From positions 19,571-83,570 of the forward strand of contig JABDMM010000115.1 of the NCBI GenBank assembly GCA_013001465.1: 64,000 nt of DNA. The letters are read 5' to 3'. Shown piece by piece: positions 9,901-20,243 of the stretch; position 1 is the stretch's first letter, and the number at the start of each line of letters is the position of its first letter. Source of the stretch: Chitinophagales bacterium. GTDB taxonomy: Bacteria; Bacteroidota; Bacteroidia; Chitinophagales; JABDMM01. The translations under genes and the position numbers were made by a program. The notes beneath the pieces are model-generated. The model was not told where the DNA came from. It saw nothing but the letters and a program-made list of their open reading frames with translations, and searched no databases.

Positions 9901-12900
9901 GTGAGCTCACCTACCAAAATATGGCTTTCGATCGCCACTGCTATTCTATTCTTTGCGCAGACTTCCAAAGCGAACCACCCTGCATGGCCTTTACAGTTCA
10001 ATGCAAATGTCTTTCCAAGTCTGGCAGAACTTCCAGACAGTAACGATAACGGGAAACTTAAATATCCGATAAAAGATAGAAGTGGAGATTTTGTCACAGA
10101 TTCTGATGACAATCCATTTAATCTTAAAGATCCTCCTGCGATAGAACAGACAGTCGAATACGATCCTGTTACCAATAGCTATATTGTTACTGAAACAATT
10201 GGAGGCTTCTACGTGAAACCTCCGACATACTATACTTACGACGAGTATCTTCAATATACACTGGATAACGAAATGGAAGAATACTGGGACAGCCGTTCCG
10301 ATGCGATCAACATTCTTCAGAAAAGCAATCTCATTCCTCCTATTGAACTTACCAGACAGAAAACAGGTATTAAGATCCCTATCGAGATCAGACCGCAGGG
10401 TAATATTGATTTGACCATCGGTGGAAATTTCCAAAAGATCGGAAACCCAACGCTGCCAATTCAGCAAAGAAAACAAGGGAGTTTCGACTTTGATATGGAC
10501 ATCAATATGAATGTTCTTGGAAAAATAGGAGATTTCGTCCAGGTCAACTTCAACTACAATACAAAAGCGACTTTTGATTTTGACAACCAGATAAAACTGG
10601 AGTACACCGGTGATGAAGATGATATCATTCAGGAGTTTAAAGCTGGTAATGTTGACTTCCCGCTTAACACTCAGTTGATCCAGGGTAGTCAGGCACTATT
10701 TGGTTTCAAACCCACACTCAGATTCGGGCGACTTACCTGGTCTTCTGTGATATCGGAACAAAAATCAAAGAAGCAATCCATCGTACTTGAAGGAGGAGCG
10801 CAGACCCAGAAATTCAGCATCGATGTTGATCAATATGATGAAAACAGACACTTCTTCTTATCCCAGTTTTTCAGAGACCAATACAATAAAGCTTTATCCG
10901 ACCTTCCGATCATAAACACACTTGTCGATATTTCGAAAGTTGAGGTTTGGGTAACCAACCAACAAGGAACAACAGAAAATGTGCGTGATATTGTTGCCTT
11001 TATGGACCTCGGAGATGGTGATCCATACAGTAATCAAATCAATACGTTTGGATTAAACAAGAAACCTGATAATGCTGCCAATGACCTTTATGGCAGGTTA
11101 AAGAAAAGTGATGCAGGTCGATCGATCAATGCTATCGAAGCTGATCTGCAAACACGGCTCAACCTAACTGCGGTTCAGGATTTCGCTAAAACCTATGCTA
11201 AGAAACTCTCTCCTTCTGAATACACCCTTCATCCACAATTAGGATATGTCTCGCTAAATTCAACTCTTCAGCCGGATGAGGTTCTGGCAGTGGCGTTCGA
11301 GTATACTTTTAACGGACAAAAATTCAAAGTGGGGGAATTCGGTTATGAAGTACCGCCAGACTCCGCCTCCGGAAGCAAAGTCCTTTATCTTAAAATGCTG
11401 AAAAGCACATCCGTTAGACCCAATCTTCCGATTTGGGACCTGATGATGAAGAACATTTACTCACTTGGAGCATTCCAGATCGGGCAGGAAGATTTTAAAC
11501 TTGATATATATTATAATGATCCGGGACAAGGAGTTAAGAGGTTCCTACCTAAAGGAAATTTAAAAGGGATCCCGCTCATTAGATTGCTGAATCTGGATAA
11601 TCTAAATAATCAAAACGATGCCCAACCAGACGGTATATTTGATTTCGTTCCCGGGGTCACCATAAACCCACAACGTGGAAAATTGATCTTCCCTGTTGTT
11701 GAACCTTTTGGTGATGATCTTAGAGATGAATTCGAAGCCGCTGGAGAACCGGATCTTGCAGATCAGTTTGTATATGATCAATTATATGACTCGACCAGAG
11801 TTATCGCACAGCAGTTCCCTGAGTTTAACCGTTTCTCCATGAGAGGAGAATACAAGGGAAACAACTCTTCCGATATTTCTTTGGGAGCTTTCAATATTCC
11901 TAAGAATTCTGTAAGTGTTTCTATGGGTGGACAAAAACTTGTTGAAGGGGTTCATTATACAGTCGATTATAACCTCGGTAGGATTAAGATCATCGATGAG
12001 TCGATCGTTAATTCCGGAAACCAGATCAAAGTTGATTTTGAGAATAATGCCTTATTCGGGTTTCAAGTAAAGAGTTTGTTTGGTACAAGGCTGGATTATA
12101 AGATCAGTGATAATTTCAATATCGGTGGTACAATAATGAAGCTGAAGGAGAGACCATTTACTCAGAAGGTCAATATCGGAGATGATCCGATTTCAAACTC
12201 CATTATGGGACTTGATCTTAATTATAAAACTGAAGCTCCGTTCTTAACCAGAGCGCTCGATAAGCTTCCATTATACGATACAAAAGAGATCTCGACAATT
12301 GGAGTTACTGCAGAAGTAGCACATTTAAGACCTGGTCACTCAAAAGCGATCAGTAGCACCGATAATGAAGGTGTGGTCTATCTCGATGATTTTGAAGGAA
12401 CGAGTAGCGGTTATGATCTTAAATTTCCTGCTCTTGCCTGGAAACTATCCAGTACACCAAGGAATTCAAAGAGCAGTAGTGGAAATATCCTTTTCCCGGA
12501 AGCAGATGAGATCGATGATCTGGACTATGGCAAGAACAGAGCATTGATGGCATGGTATAATATAGATCCCGTATTCCAAAGAAATACTTCAGCAACGCCT
12601 CAATATATCAAGAGTAGTCCATGTAATTACATCAACCATTACACAAAAGAGATCAGACAAGAAGAAGTCTTCCCAAATAGAGACAATACAGATTTCACCA
12701 ATACAACCATTTTAACTTTCGATGTTTCGTTCTTTCCTAATCAAAGAGGGCCTTACAATTTTGATGTTAGCAGGGTAAATAATGATGGCACCTTGCAAGA
12801 TCCAAGATCGAGATGGGGTGGGATTATGCGTAATATCGACAATTCCGATTTTGAAGCAAGCAATGTTGAATTCATTGAATTCTGGGTTCTTGATCCATTT

Positions 12901-15900
12901 ATTGATGATGCTTCTCCTCAAAGAGAAGGTTCGATGTATATCAATCTTGGAAACCTTTCTGAAGATATTTTGAGAGATTCCAGAATGTCGTACGAGAATG
13001 GTTTGAAAGCGAATCTATCCGATATGGATAAAACTGAGTGGGCTCGGGTACCAAAGATCCCACCGATCACGAATTCATTTGATACAGATCCAAATTCGAG
13101 AGCTTATCAGGATGTAGGATTCGATGGTGTAGATGATATTGATGAAAGCACGCATTATAGTGACTTCTTTCAGGCGATCCCGACAACAACATGGAACCAG
13201 AATGTAAAAGATAACTTGAGTACTGATCCAGCTTCTGACAACTACTTGTCTTTCCGGGCAGAAGAGTACGATGATATTCAAGAAGATATTGTTGAGCGTT
13301 ACAAATATTATAACAACCCGGATGGGAATTCACCTATCGCCGGAGATAACGATGTGTTTTCTCAAGCAGCAACTTTCCAGCCTGATATTGAGGATTTCAA
13401 TCGAGATAATAGCCTTAGTACAACAGAGGAGTATTTTCAGTACGAAATACCGATCTATCCTAACATGGATGTAGACAATCATCCATATATCGTTTCTAAG
13501 TCAACAAATCCTGGGTACGAAGACCAGTTGAACAATTGCGCAGACAACAGAGATTATAACTGGTACCAGTTTAAAATTCCAATTCGCGAGTATGATTCGA
13601 AAGTTGGGAATATTCAGGATTTCAAATCCATTCAGTTTATCAGAATGTTCCTAACCGGTTTTGCTGATTCATTGACAATGCGTTTTGCAACATTTGACCT
13701 GATAAGAAACCAGTGGAGAACATACCAGTTCAATCTGGATGAATCGATCGATAACGTTCAGGTTGAACCTGAGCCCGAAGCAGTATTTAACGTGTCCTCT
13801 GTGAGTCTCGAAGAAAATTCAGAGAAAGAGCCTGTCAACTATGTACTTCCTCCTGATATCGAAAGGGAGTCTGGTGTTGGAACTACGAGCAGTGGCGCTG
13901 TATTGTTGAATGAGCAGTCCCTGGCGATCAATGTATGCGACCTTGCCGATGGCGAGTCCAAAGCTGTTTATAAAACCCTGGATCTCGACTTCCGGAATTA
14001 CAAAAAACTGAAAATGTTTGTTCATGCAGAGGCTGCAGACAACCAAAGTCTGGGCGATGGAGAAATCACAGCATTCATCCGCCTTGGATCTGATTTTAAA
14101 GACAACTATTACCAGTATGAAGTACCATTAACAATTACTGCTCCTGCTCCTGCTAGCGGTTATGATCCGGTTGCAGACCGAAGATTAGTTTGGCCTTTAG
14201 AGAATGAATTTGATCTGGTATTAGAAGATCTCATCAACGTTAAGATCAAGAGGAATAGTCAGAGCTTCCCTGCAAATGTGCCATTTAAGGTAATCCAGCA
14301 GGACCCGAACGATCCAATTGGTAAAATTCTTACTGTTGTAGGTAACCCTGATCTTGGCTTGGTTAAAACGGTGATGATCGGGATTAAGAATCCTGCGAAG
14401 GATGATCCAAATAATCCGCTGGTACTTTTCTATAATGAAGCTGATGATGGCCTTCCTAAGTGTGCCGAGCTTTGGTATAACGAGCTACGCTTATCAGGAC
14501 TCGATGAAGAAAGCGGTACCGCTGCACTAGCTTCTGTAAATATGAAACTTGCTGATCTTGGAAATATTCAATTTTCAACGAGTATGCACACCATTGGTTT
14601 TGGTCAGCTTGAGCAACAAGTCGATGACCGGTTCCAGGATCGTTTCTTCCAATATGATCTCTCTTCCAATATTGAGCTAGGTAAGTTTCTTCCAGAAAAA
14701 TGGGGTATCAGAATTCCTTTTTATGGTAGCATCTCCCAATCCTTCAGTACTCCTGAGTATGATCCTTACCAACTAGATGTTCCTTTCGAAAATAATTTCG
14801 ATACAATAAAAGCCAACTTTGGAGTTGACTCTGCCAGAGGTTATCGTCAAAGTGTTCAGGAAATAGTGACCAGGAAAGGATTTAACTTCACAAATGTCAG
14901 GATCATTGGATCCGGTAAGGGGAAACCCCGGTTTTATAGTCCGTCTAATTTCAATTTTACATACGCATATAATGTGATTGAAAAGTCCGATCCATATGTT
15001 GCCAGCGATCGACTAGAAGATTATCTGGGAGCTTTAGGATACAACTTTTCACCAACGCCGAAATATATCAATCCGTTCAAGAATGCTATTAAATCGAAAT
15101 CCAAATGGTTTGATATCATTAAAGACATCAACCTGAATTTCATTCCGAGTAATTTTGGATTTAACACTCAATTGAACAGGCAGTTTGGAGAATTACGTTT
15201 GCGATCATTTGGGGAAGATGTGACCATCGAACCAACATATAATAAGTTCTTTACGTGGAATAGAAACTATACTTTTAAATACAATCCTTTTAAATCGCTG
15301 TCTATAGATTTCACGGCATCTAATAGAGCAAGGATCGATGAACCTCTTGGGCGCATAGATACCAAGGATAAGAAAAAAGAGCTTTGGGATAATCTCAAGA
15401 GTTTTGGCAGAACTACCAATTACAACCATTCTACAAATATCAACTACAACGTCCCGATCAATAAGATCCCGATACTGAGTTGGATCAAGGTAAAAGCAGG
15501 TTATAACTCTACATATACCTGGACTACAGCGCCACAAGTCAAAGGTGAGCTACCGGGTGAGCTTGTCCTGGACAGCAGAGGTAACACGATATCCAACAGC
15601 CAAAACTTCAGATTAAACAATGATTTCAATTTCAAGAGTCTTTATGATAAATCAGATTTCTTAAAGCAATACAACAAGAATGCACCGCCAAAAACAAAAG
15701 AAGACCGGCAAAAGCAAATTGAGAACATCACCAACGCGAGGGAAAAGATCAAGAAAGACATAGAAAGACTGAAACAACAGCTTGCTGTGACAAAAAAGAA
15801 GATCAAGGAAGTCAAGAAAGATGATGATAAGGATCCGGTATCTAAAGAGCAGGAACTGGCCACACTGAAATCTGACAAGAAGAAACTCAAGAAAAACATC

Positions 15901-17394
15901 AAAGAGAAGAAGAAAGACAAGAAGAAAAAGCAATTGCCTGTTAGACCTGGAGTATCCGCTGCAGTAAAACCTCTGCTGGCATTGAAGAAAATAACCGTAA
16001 ATTATACAGAGAACAAGGGAACTACTGTTGCTGGTTATCTGCCAAAAACAAAACTTTTCGGACTTAGTGATGGTTTTGGAGAACCGGGATGGAAGTTCGT
16101 GTTAGGTGAGCAACCCGGACAATCAATGTTCAAAAGTATCGATGCCCAATCGAGAAACGAATGGCTCGACAATCTCTCACAAGATGGTTTTATATCTACT
16201 GATACTCTGTTGAATCAGCGATTTACTCAGAGCTGGTCGAAACAGTTCGATATGAAAATGAATTTTGAGCCATTCAATGATTTCCGTATAGACCTTAATT
16301 GGAAAAGAAACTTCTCTCAAAATCACTCGCAGCTATATAAGGTGACTTCCGAAGGTGGCGATTTTGAACACTTAAATGCAATAGATATCGGTTCATACGC
16401 GATATCATTCTTCACATGGGGAACAGCATTTGAACAAATCGATTCTACCGGGATCTCGAACGGATACAGAGCTTTCGAGAATAACAGAAAGATCATTTCT
16501 CAACGACTACAGGAACAAAACGCGAATTCGATCGGAAGTTTTGTTGATCTTTCCGAAGAAAACCCAACGATCGACACAAATTATGCAAGTGGTTACGGAC
16601 CAACTTCTCAGGATGTGTTGATCCCGGCATTTATTGCTGCTTATACAGGAAAAGAAGCTACAACTTCAAAGTTGAACCCGATCAACTATATTCCTAAACC
16701 AAATTGGCGAATTACCTATAATGGACTAGCTAAAATGCCTTGGGCAAAAGATCTGTTCCAGAGTATTACGATATCGCACGGATATACATCGGAACTCAGG
16801 ATCAACAACTATGAGACAAACCTTGATTATGATGGAGGTGGAGGTTATCTGGAACCGGCAGAGATCGATACTTTGAATGGAAACTTCTATACACTTTACC
16901 GAATACCGAACATTGTTATCAGCGAGCAATTGTCGCCATTGATCGGGATCGATGTGTCGATGAAAAATAATGTCTCAGCAAAATTTGAATTTAAGAAAAC
17001 CCGAACCCTATCGATGAGTTTTATCGATTACCAGCTGAGGGAAACCAAATCCAAAACAATTACGGTTGGTTTAGGATATAAAGTACGTGGACTTACACTT
17101 CCAATTAAGAGAAAAGGTAAGTTTATCAGGCTGCAAAACGATCTGAATTTCAAATTTGATCTTTCTGTAAGAGATAATGTGACGGTGAATCACAGATTGG
17201 ATCAAAACAGTTCTGAGCCGACACAAGGGTCGAAGAATATATCTATAAATCCATCGATAGATTATACTGTGAATAAACGACTGAACCTTCGCATATTCTT
17301 TGATAGAATAAGAACTATTCCTAAGACATCTGCTTCTTTTCCAACGACTAATACAAAAGCCGGGGTAACCATCAGTTTCTCACTTACACAGTAA
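9901..17394 (+). CDS. sprA: cell surface protein SprA (T9SS outer-membrane translocon / gliding motility)
   Basis: 2497 aa (GTG start) with SprA features: QRKQGSFDFDMDINMNVLGKIGDFVQVNFNYNT, YLDDFEGTSSGYDLKFPALAWKLSSTPR, LWYNELRLSGLDEE; flanked by ruvA and gcvH as commonly seen in Bacteroidota. Confidence 0.95.
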   Translation: MSSPTKIWLSIATAILFFAQTSKANHPAWPLQFNANVFPSLAELPDSNDNGKLKYPIKDRSGDFVTDSDDNPFNLKDPPAIEQTVEYDPVTNSYIVTETIGGFYVKPPTYYTYDEYLQYTLDNEMEEYWDSRSDAINILQKSNLIPPIELTRQKTGIKIPIEIRPQGNIDLTIGGNFQKIGNPTLPIQQRKQGSFDFDMDINMNVLGKIGDFVQVNFNYNTKATFDFDNQIKLEYTGDEDDIIQEFKAGNVDFPLNTQLIQGSQALFGFKPTLRFGRLTWSSVISEQKSKKQSIVLEGGAQTQKFSIDVDQYDENRHFFLSQFFRDQYNKALSDLPIINTLVDISKVEVWVTNQQGTTENVRDIVAFMDLGDGDPYSNQINTFGLNKKPDNAANDLYGRLKKSDAGRSINAIEADLQTRLNLTAVQDFAKTYAKKLSPSEYTLHPQLGYVSLNSTLQPDEVLAVAFEYTFNGQKFKVGEFGYEVPPDSASGSKVLYLKMLKSTSVRPNLPIWDLMMKNIYSLGAFQIGQEDFKLDIYYNDPGQGVKRFLPKGNLKGIPLIRLLNLDNLNNQNDAQPDGIFDFVPGVTINPQRGKLIFPVVEPFGDDLRDEFEAAGEPDLADQFVYDQLYDSTRVIAQQFPEFNRFSMRGEYKGNNSSDISLGAFNIPKNSVSVSMGGQKLVEGVHYTVDYNLGRIKIIDESIVNSGNQIKVDFENNALFGFQVKSLFGTRLDYKISDNFNIGGTIMKLKERPFTQKVNIGDDPISNSIMGLDLNYKTEAPFLTRALDKLPLYDTKEISTIGVTAEVAHLRPGHSKAISSTDNEGVVYLDDFEGTSSGYDLKFPALAWKLSSTPRNSKSSSGNILFPEADEIDDLDYGKNRALMAWYNIDPVFQRNTSATPQYIKSSPCNYINHYTKEIRQEEVFPNRDNTDFTNTTILTFDVSFFPNQRGPYNFDVSRVNNDGTLQDPRSRWGGIMRNIDNSDFEASNVEFIEFWVLDPFIDDASPQREGSMYINLGNLSEDILRDSRMSYENGLKANLSDMDKTEWARVPKIPPITNSFDTDPNSRAYQDVGFDGVDDIDESTHYSDFFQAIPTTTWNQNVKDNLSTDPASDNYLSFRAEEYDDIQEDIVERYKYYNNPDGNSPIAGDNDVFSQAATFQPDIEDFNRDNSLSTTEEYFQYEIPIYPNMDVDNHPYIVSKSTNPGYEDQLNNCADNRDYNWYQFKIPIREYDSKVGNIQDFKSIQFIRMFLTGFADSLTMRFATFDLIRNQWRTYQFNLDESIDNVQVEPEPEAVFNVSSVSLEENSEKEPVNYVLPPDIERESGVGTTSSGAVLLNEQSLAINVCDLADGESKAVYKTLDLDFRNYKKLKMFVHAEAADNQSLGDGEITAFIRLGSDFKDNYYQYEVPLTITAPAPASGYDPVADRRLVWPLENEFDLVLEDLINVKIKRNSQSFPANVPFKVIQQDPNDPIGKILTVVGNPDLGLVKTVMIGIKNPAKDDPNNPLVLFYNEADDGLPKCAELWYNELRLSGLDEESGTAALASVNMKLADLGNIQFSTSMHTIGFGQLEQQVDDRFQDRFFQYDLSSNIELGKFLPEKWGIRIPFYGSISQSFSTPEYDPYQLDVPFENNFDTIKANFGVDSARGYRQSVQEIVTRKGFNFTNVRIIGSGKGKPRFYSPSNFNFTYAYNVIEKSDPYVASDRLEDYLGALGYNFSPTPKYINPFKNAIKSKSKWFDIIKDINLNFIPSNFGFNTQLNRQFGELRLRSFGEDVTIEPTYNKFFTWNRNYTFKYNPFKSLSIDFTASNRARIDEPLGRIDTKDKKKELWDNLKSFGRTTNYNHSTNINYNVPINKIPILSWIKVKAGYNSTYTWTTAPQVKGELPGELVLDSRGNTISNSQNFRLNNDFNFKSLYDKSDFLKQYNKNAPPKTKEDRQKQIENITNAREKIKKDIERLKQQLAVTKKKIKEVKKDDDKDPVSKEQELATLKSDKKKLKKNIKEKKKDKKKKQLPVRPGVSAAVKPLLALKKITVNYTENKGTTVAGYLPKTKLFGLSDGFGEPGWKFVLGEQPGQSMFKSIDAQSRNEWLDNLSQDGFISTDTLLNQRFTQSWSKQFDMKMNFEPFNDFRIDLNWKRNFSQNHSQLYKVTSEGGDFEHLNAIDIGSYAISFFTWGTAFEQIDSTGISNGYRAFENNRKIISQRLQEQNANSIGSFVDLSEENPTIDTNYASGYGPTSQDVLIPAFIAAYTGKEATTSKLNPINYIPKPNWRITYNGLAKMPWAKDLFQSITISHGYTSELRINNYETNLDYDGGGGYLEPAEIDTLNGNFYTLYRIPNIVISEQLSPLIGIDVSMKNNVSAKFEFKKTRTLSMSFIDYQLRETKSKTITVGLGYKVRGLTLPIKRKGKFIRLQNDLNFKFDLSVRDNVTVNHRLDQNSSEPTQGSKNISINPSIDYTVNKRLNLRIFFDRIRTIPKTSASFPTTNTKAGVTISFSLTQ

Positions 17395-17437
17395 GGGCAA
17401 TTTCAATTTTTGATGTATTTTTAGCGCAAAATTATTC

Positions 17438-17821
17438 TTGATGGAGACGCCCGAAAATTTATACTATACAAATGACCATGAATGGATCAAGGTCGAAGGT
17501 GATACAGGAACTATAGGTATAACAGACTTCGCTCAAAGAGAGCTTGGAGATATCGTTTACCTGGAAATTGAGTCGCTAAATGAGTCTCTGGAAACTGAAG
17601 AGGTCTTCGGTACCATTGAAGCTGTAAAAACAGTTTCCGATCTCTTTATGCCTGTTTCGGGTAAAGTCATTGAGATCAATACATCCCTTGAAGATAACCC
17701 CGAAGTCGTGAACAAAGATCCTTTCGGAGAAGGATGGTTGATAAAAGTAGAGCTGAGTGATAAAAGTCAGCTTGATAATCTACTCACATCAGAAGCATAT
17801 AAAGAACTTACCAGTGTTTGA
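17438..17821 (+). CDS. gcvH: glycine cleavage system H protein
   Basis: YYTNDHEWIKVEGDTGTIGITDFAQRELGDIVYLE... EEVFGTIEAVKTVSDLFMPVSGKV lipoyl-lysine motif. Confidence 0.97.
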   Translation: MMETPENLYYTNDHEWIKVEGDTGTIGITDFAQRELGDIVYLEIESLNESLETEEVFGTIEAVKTVSDLFMPVSGKVIEINTSLEDNPEVVNKDPFGEGWLIKVELSDKSQLDNLLTSEAYKELTSV

Positions 17822-18171
17822 GTAATATTAAGCTCAAATATCACCTGCCGATTTTATTCTGGGTGATCCTAACAATATTTTTATCCTTAACACCCGGCAA
17901 TGAGTTGCCCAAGATAAACTTTTGGCAACATGACAAGATCCTTCATTTTATATTCTACACAGTAATGTCTGTTTTTGGAAGGTGGAGTATAACACAACAA
18001 TATAAACTATCACGAATACGTTTGAAAATAAAGGCAGTACTCTTTATACTTATATCTGCTTTTAGTATCTTGATTGAAATTTTACAGGGAGAATTGATAA
18101 ATGGACGATATTTTGATATTTTTGATATTCTCGCTAATTTGCTGGGTACGTTTTTTGGATTGATCATATAA
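17818..18171 (+). CDS. VanZ family membrane protein
   Basis: Four hydrophobic segments; HDKILHFIFYTVMS ... SILIEILQGELINGRYFDIFDILANLLGTFFGL; overlaps gcvH stop. Confidence 0.85.
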   Translation: MSNIKLKYHLPILFWVILTIFLSLTPGNELPKINFWQHDKILHFIFYTVMSVFGRWSITQQYKLSRIRLKIKAVLFILISAFSILIEILQGELINGRYFDIFDILANLLGTFFGLII

Positions 18172-18181
18172 TCAATAACAT

Positions 18182-19048
18182 ATGGTTTTATTATTTGTAG
18201 GAAAAACAATTTTATATCTTATCGGTGGCTTGATAGCCTATATAGGTATCATTCTTGGGATATCATATGGTATCAAAGCACTTGTAAACATTAAAAACAG
18301 AGATAAAATAATTGAAGAGAACAGGAACAATCCTGAAATGCAGCCTGCATATATAAAAAAGTATCCAGAAGCGGATCTGAGAAATTTTTCAAAGATGGCA
18401 TTTCTTGTAGGGATGATTTTTGCTCTTACTACTGTGATCTTTGCATTCACATTTACACCTAGTGATAAGGGGCCGCAAGATCTTGGGACATATCTTGAAG
18501 AGGAAGATTTTGAGATAGAACCACCACAAACTCAGCAAAAACCACCACCTCCCCCACCTCCTCCACCACCTGAAATTGAAATCGTGGAAGATGAGGAAGT
18601 ACTCGAAGAAGAACCTGAAATCGAAGATATTGAAGTTGAGGAGGATGAAATAATTGAAGCTCCTATTATCGAGGAAGAAGAGCCGGCAGAGCCAGACTTT
18701 TTTACTATTGTAGAGGACATGCCTGCTTTCAAGGGATGTGAAAATGTAAAGAACAAAGACGAACGTAAAAAATGTACTGATCTGGAAATCCAAAAATATC
18801 TTGCTAAGATCCGTTATCCACCTCAGGCTAAGGAACTGGAGATAGAAGGAACTGTAATTATTCGTTTCCTTGTAGATAAGACCGGTGAAGTAGCCGAAGC
18901 AACTTTGGTTCGAGGTCCAGATAAAATCTTGAATGATGCCGCTTTACAGCACGTTAAAAACATGCCTAGATGGACACCTGGAAAGCAACGTGGGAAACCT
19001 GTGAGAGTGCAGTACATTGTACCTATTAAGTTCAGATTACAATACTGA
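18182..19048 (+). CDS. TonB family energy transducer
   Basis: N-term membrane anchor, poly-proline stretch, acidic spacer, C-term TonB domain (KYLAKIRYPPQAKELEIEGTVIIRFLVDKTGEVAEATLVRG...RWTPGKQRGKPVRVQYIVPIKFRL). Confidence 0.92.
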   Translation: MVLLFVGKTILYLIGGLIAYIGIILGISYGIKALVNIKNRDKIIEENRNNPEMQPAYIKKYPEADLRNFSKMAFLVGMIFALTTVIFAFTFTPSDKGPQDLGTYLEEEDFEIEPPQTQQKPPPPPPPPPPEIEIVEDEEVLEEEPEIEDIEVEEDEIIEAPIIEEEEPAEPDFFTIVEDMPAFKGCENVKNKDERKKCTDLEIQKYLAKIRYPPQAKELEIEGTVIIRFLVDKTGEVAEATLVRGPDKILNDAALQHVKNMPRWTPGKQRGKPVRVQYIVPIKFRLQY

Positions 19049-19049
19049 T

Positions 19050-20093
19050 CTAATTTTTTAACAATTCTTTAAACGATTGGATCTGACTTTCGTCCCCTAG
19101 TATTATAAGTTTTGAGTCTAGAGTTAGACTTTCTGAATCCTGCGGGTTGATAATGAAATCCCCATTGTCTTTTCTCAACGCTACGATATATGCACCGGTT
19201 TGATTTCTGACATCCAATTCGCCTAGGGTTCTTTTGACTTCTTTTTGAGCTAAATTATCTACTGTGCATTCTTCAAAATAAATGTTTACTCCTCTATGAG
19301 AAACTTCATTCAGGAACTCTACCAAATTAGGCTTGGTAACAAGTTGTGCCATATGTAATCCACCTACATGTTCCGGCATGATAACGTGAGTTGCTCCGGC
19401 ATGCTTTAACTTCTGTTGGGATGAGCGATTTGATGCTCTACTGATAATATTAATATCCTTATTTAACTGAATTGCTGAAAGAACTACATATACATTGTCA
19501 GCATCTTTAGGTAAAGTAGTAATAAGTGTCTTTGCTTGCTCTACGTTAAGCTGAATTAGGTGATCTTCGTCTGTTGCATCACCTTCAACAACCCGGAAAG
19601 GTTTGTCACCCTCGAATTCTTCTATAATTTGCGGATTGGATTCTATGATCACAAATTCCTTCCCTTCATTGTGTAACTCCTCTACGATCTGCTTTCCCAG
19701 CCTCCCAAATCCACAAACAATGATATGATCTTTTAGTTTGGAAATTTCTCGTTGCATTCTGATAGATTTAATTACGCTTTTAAGTTCACCATCGATGATC
19801 ATCGTCGTCATCGTGCTAATAAAGTATGCAAAAATACCGATATTGGATAAGATCAAGACTGCAGTAAATACTCTGCCTCCGTCTGATAGCGGCTTGACTT
19901 CTGTAAATCCGACCGTTGAGACAGTAATTATCGTCATGTATAAAGCCTCTAGAAAGCTGTAGCTCTCAAGAATCATATACCCGACTATTCCCGACAGCAG
20001 GATAAAAACAAACAGTGTGATTGCAGTATAAATACGTCTCAGAAAATTCTTTCTAATAGCACGAGACCTCCGATCTATATGAAAATGTTGCAT
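19050..20093 (-). CDS. potassium channel family protein (2 TM pore + TrkA-N/TrkA-C domains)
   Basis: Pore region YMTIITVSTVGFTEVKPLSDGGRVFT; TrkA-N IIVCGFGRLGKQIVEEL; TrkA-C-like C-terminus. Confidence 0.9.
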   Translation of the reverse strand: MQHFHIDRRSRAIRKNFLRRIYTAITLFVFILLSGIVGYMILESYSFLEALYMTIITVSTVGFTEVKPLSDGGRVFTAVLILSNIGIFAYFISTMTTMIIDGELKSVIKSIRMQREISKLKDHIIVCGFGRLGKQIVEELHNEGKEFVIIESNPQIIEEFEGDKPFRVVEGDATDEDHLIQLNVEQAKTLITTLPKDADNVYVVLSAIQLNKDINIISRASNRSSQQKLKHAGATHVIMPEHVGGLHMAQLVTKPNLVEFLNEVSHRGVNIYFEECTVDNLAQKEVKRTLGELDVRNQTGAYIVALRKDNGDFIINPQDSESLTLDSKLIILGDESQIQSFKELLKN

Positions 20094-20243
20094 TAGGGCT
20101 GAAAAATAGAAATAACTTTTGAATTACATGTTTGAGTATATGTAGGAACTACCAACAATTACACCCATAATTCGTTTTAACTTAATATCCATCGTATTTT
20201 TATGAAATTAATGGTATCACTTTTGCGTTGTATAGCAACTGAT

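Noticed and set aside
9991-10476. 161-aa antisense ORF in sprA
   Set aside because: Overlaps confident sprA coding sequence; no start context or domain.
15642-15933. Ser/Phe/Leu-rich antisense ORFs 15642-15920 and 15661-15933
   Set aside because: Complement of the Lys/Glu-rich segment of SprA; composition artefact.
18541-18570. CCACCTCCCCCACCTCC tract as a possible microsatellite or phase-variable tract
   Set aside because: Encodes the TonB poly-proline run with mixed codons; no uniform repeat unit suited to slippage.
18389-18793. Trp/Arg-rich and Gly/Ser-rich antisense ORFs opposite tonB
   Set aside because: Complement of the poly-Pro/acidic spacer of TonB; composition artefact.
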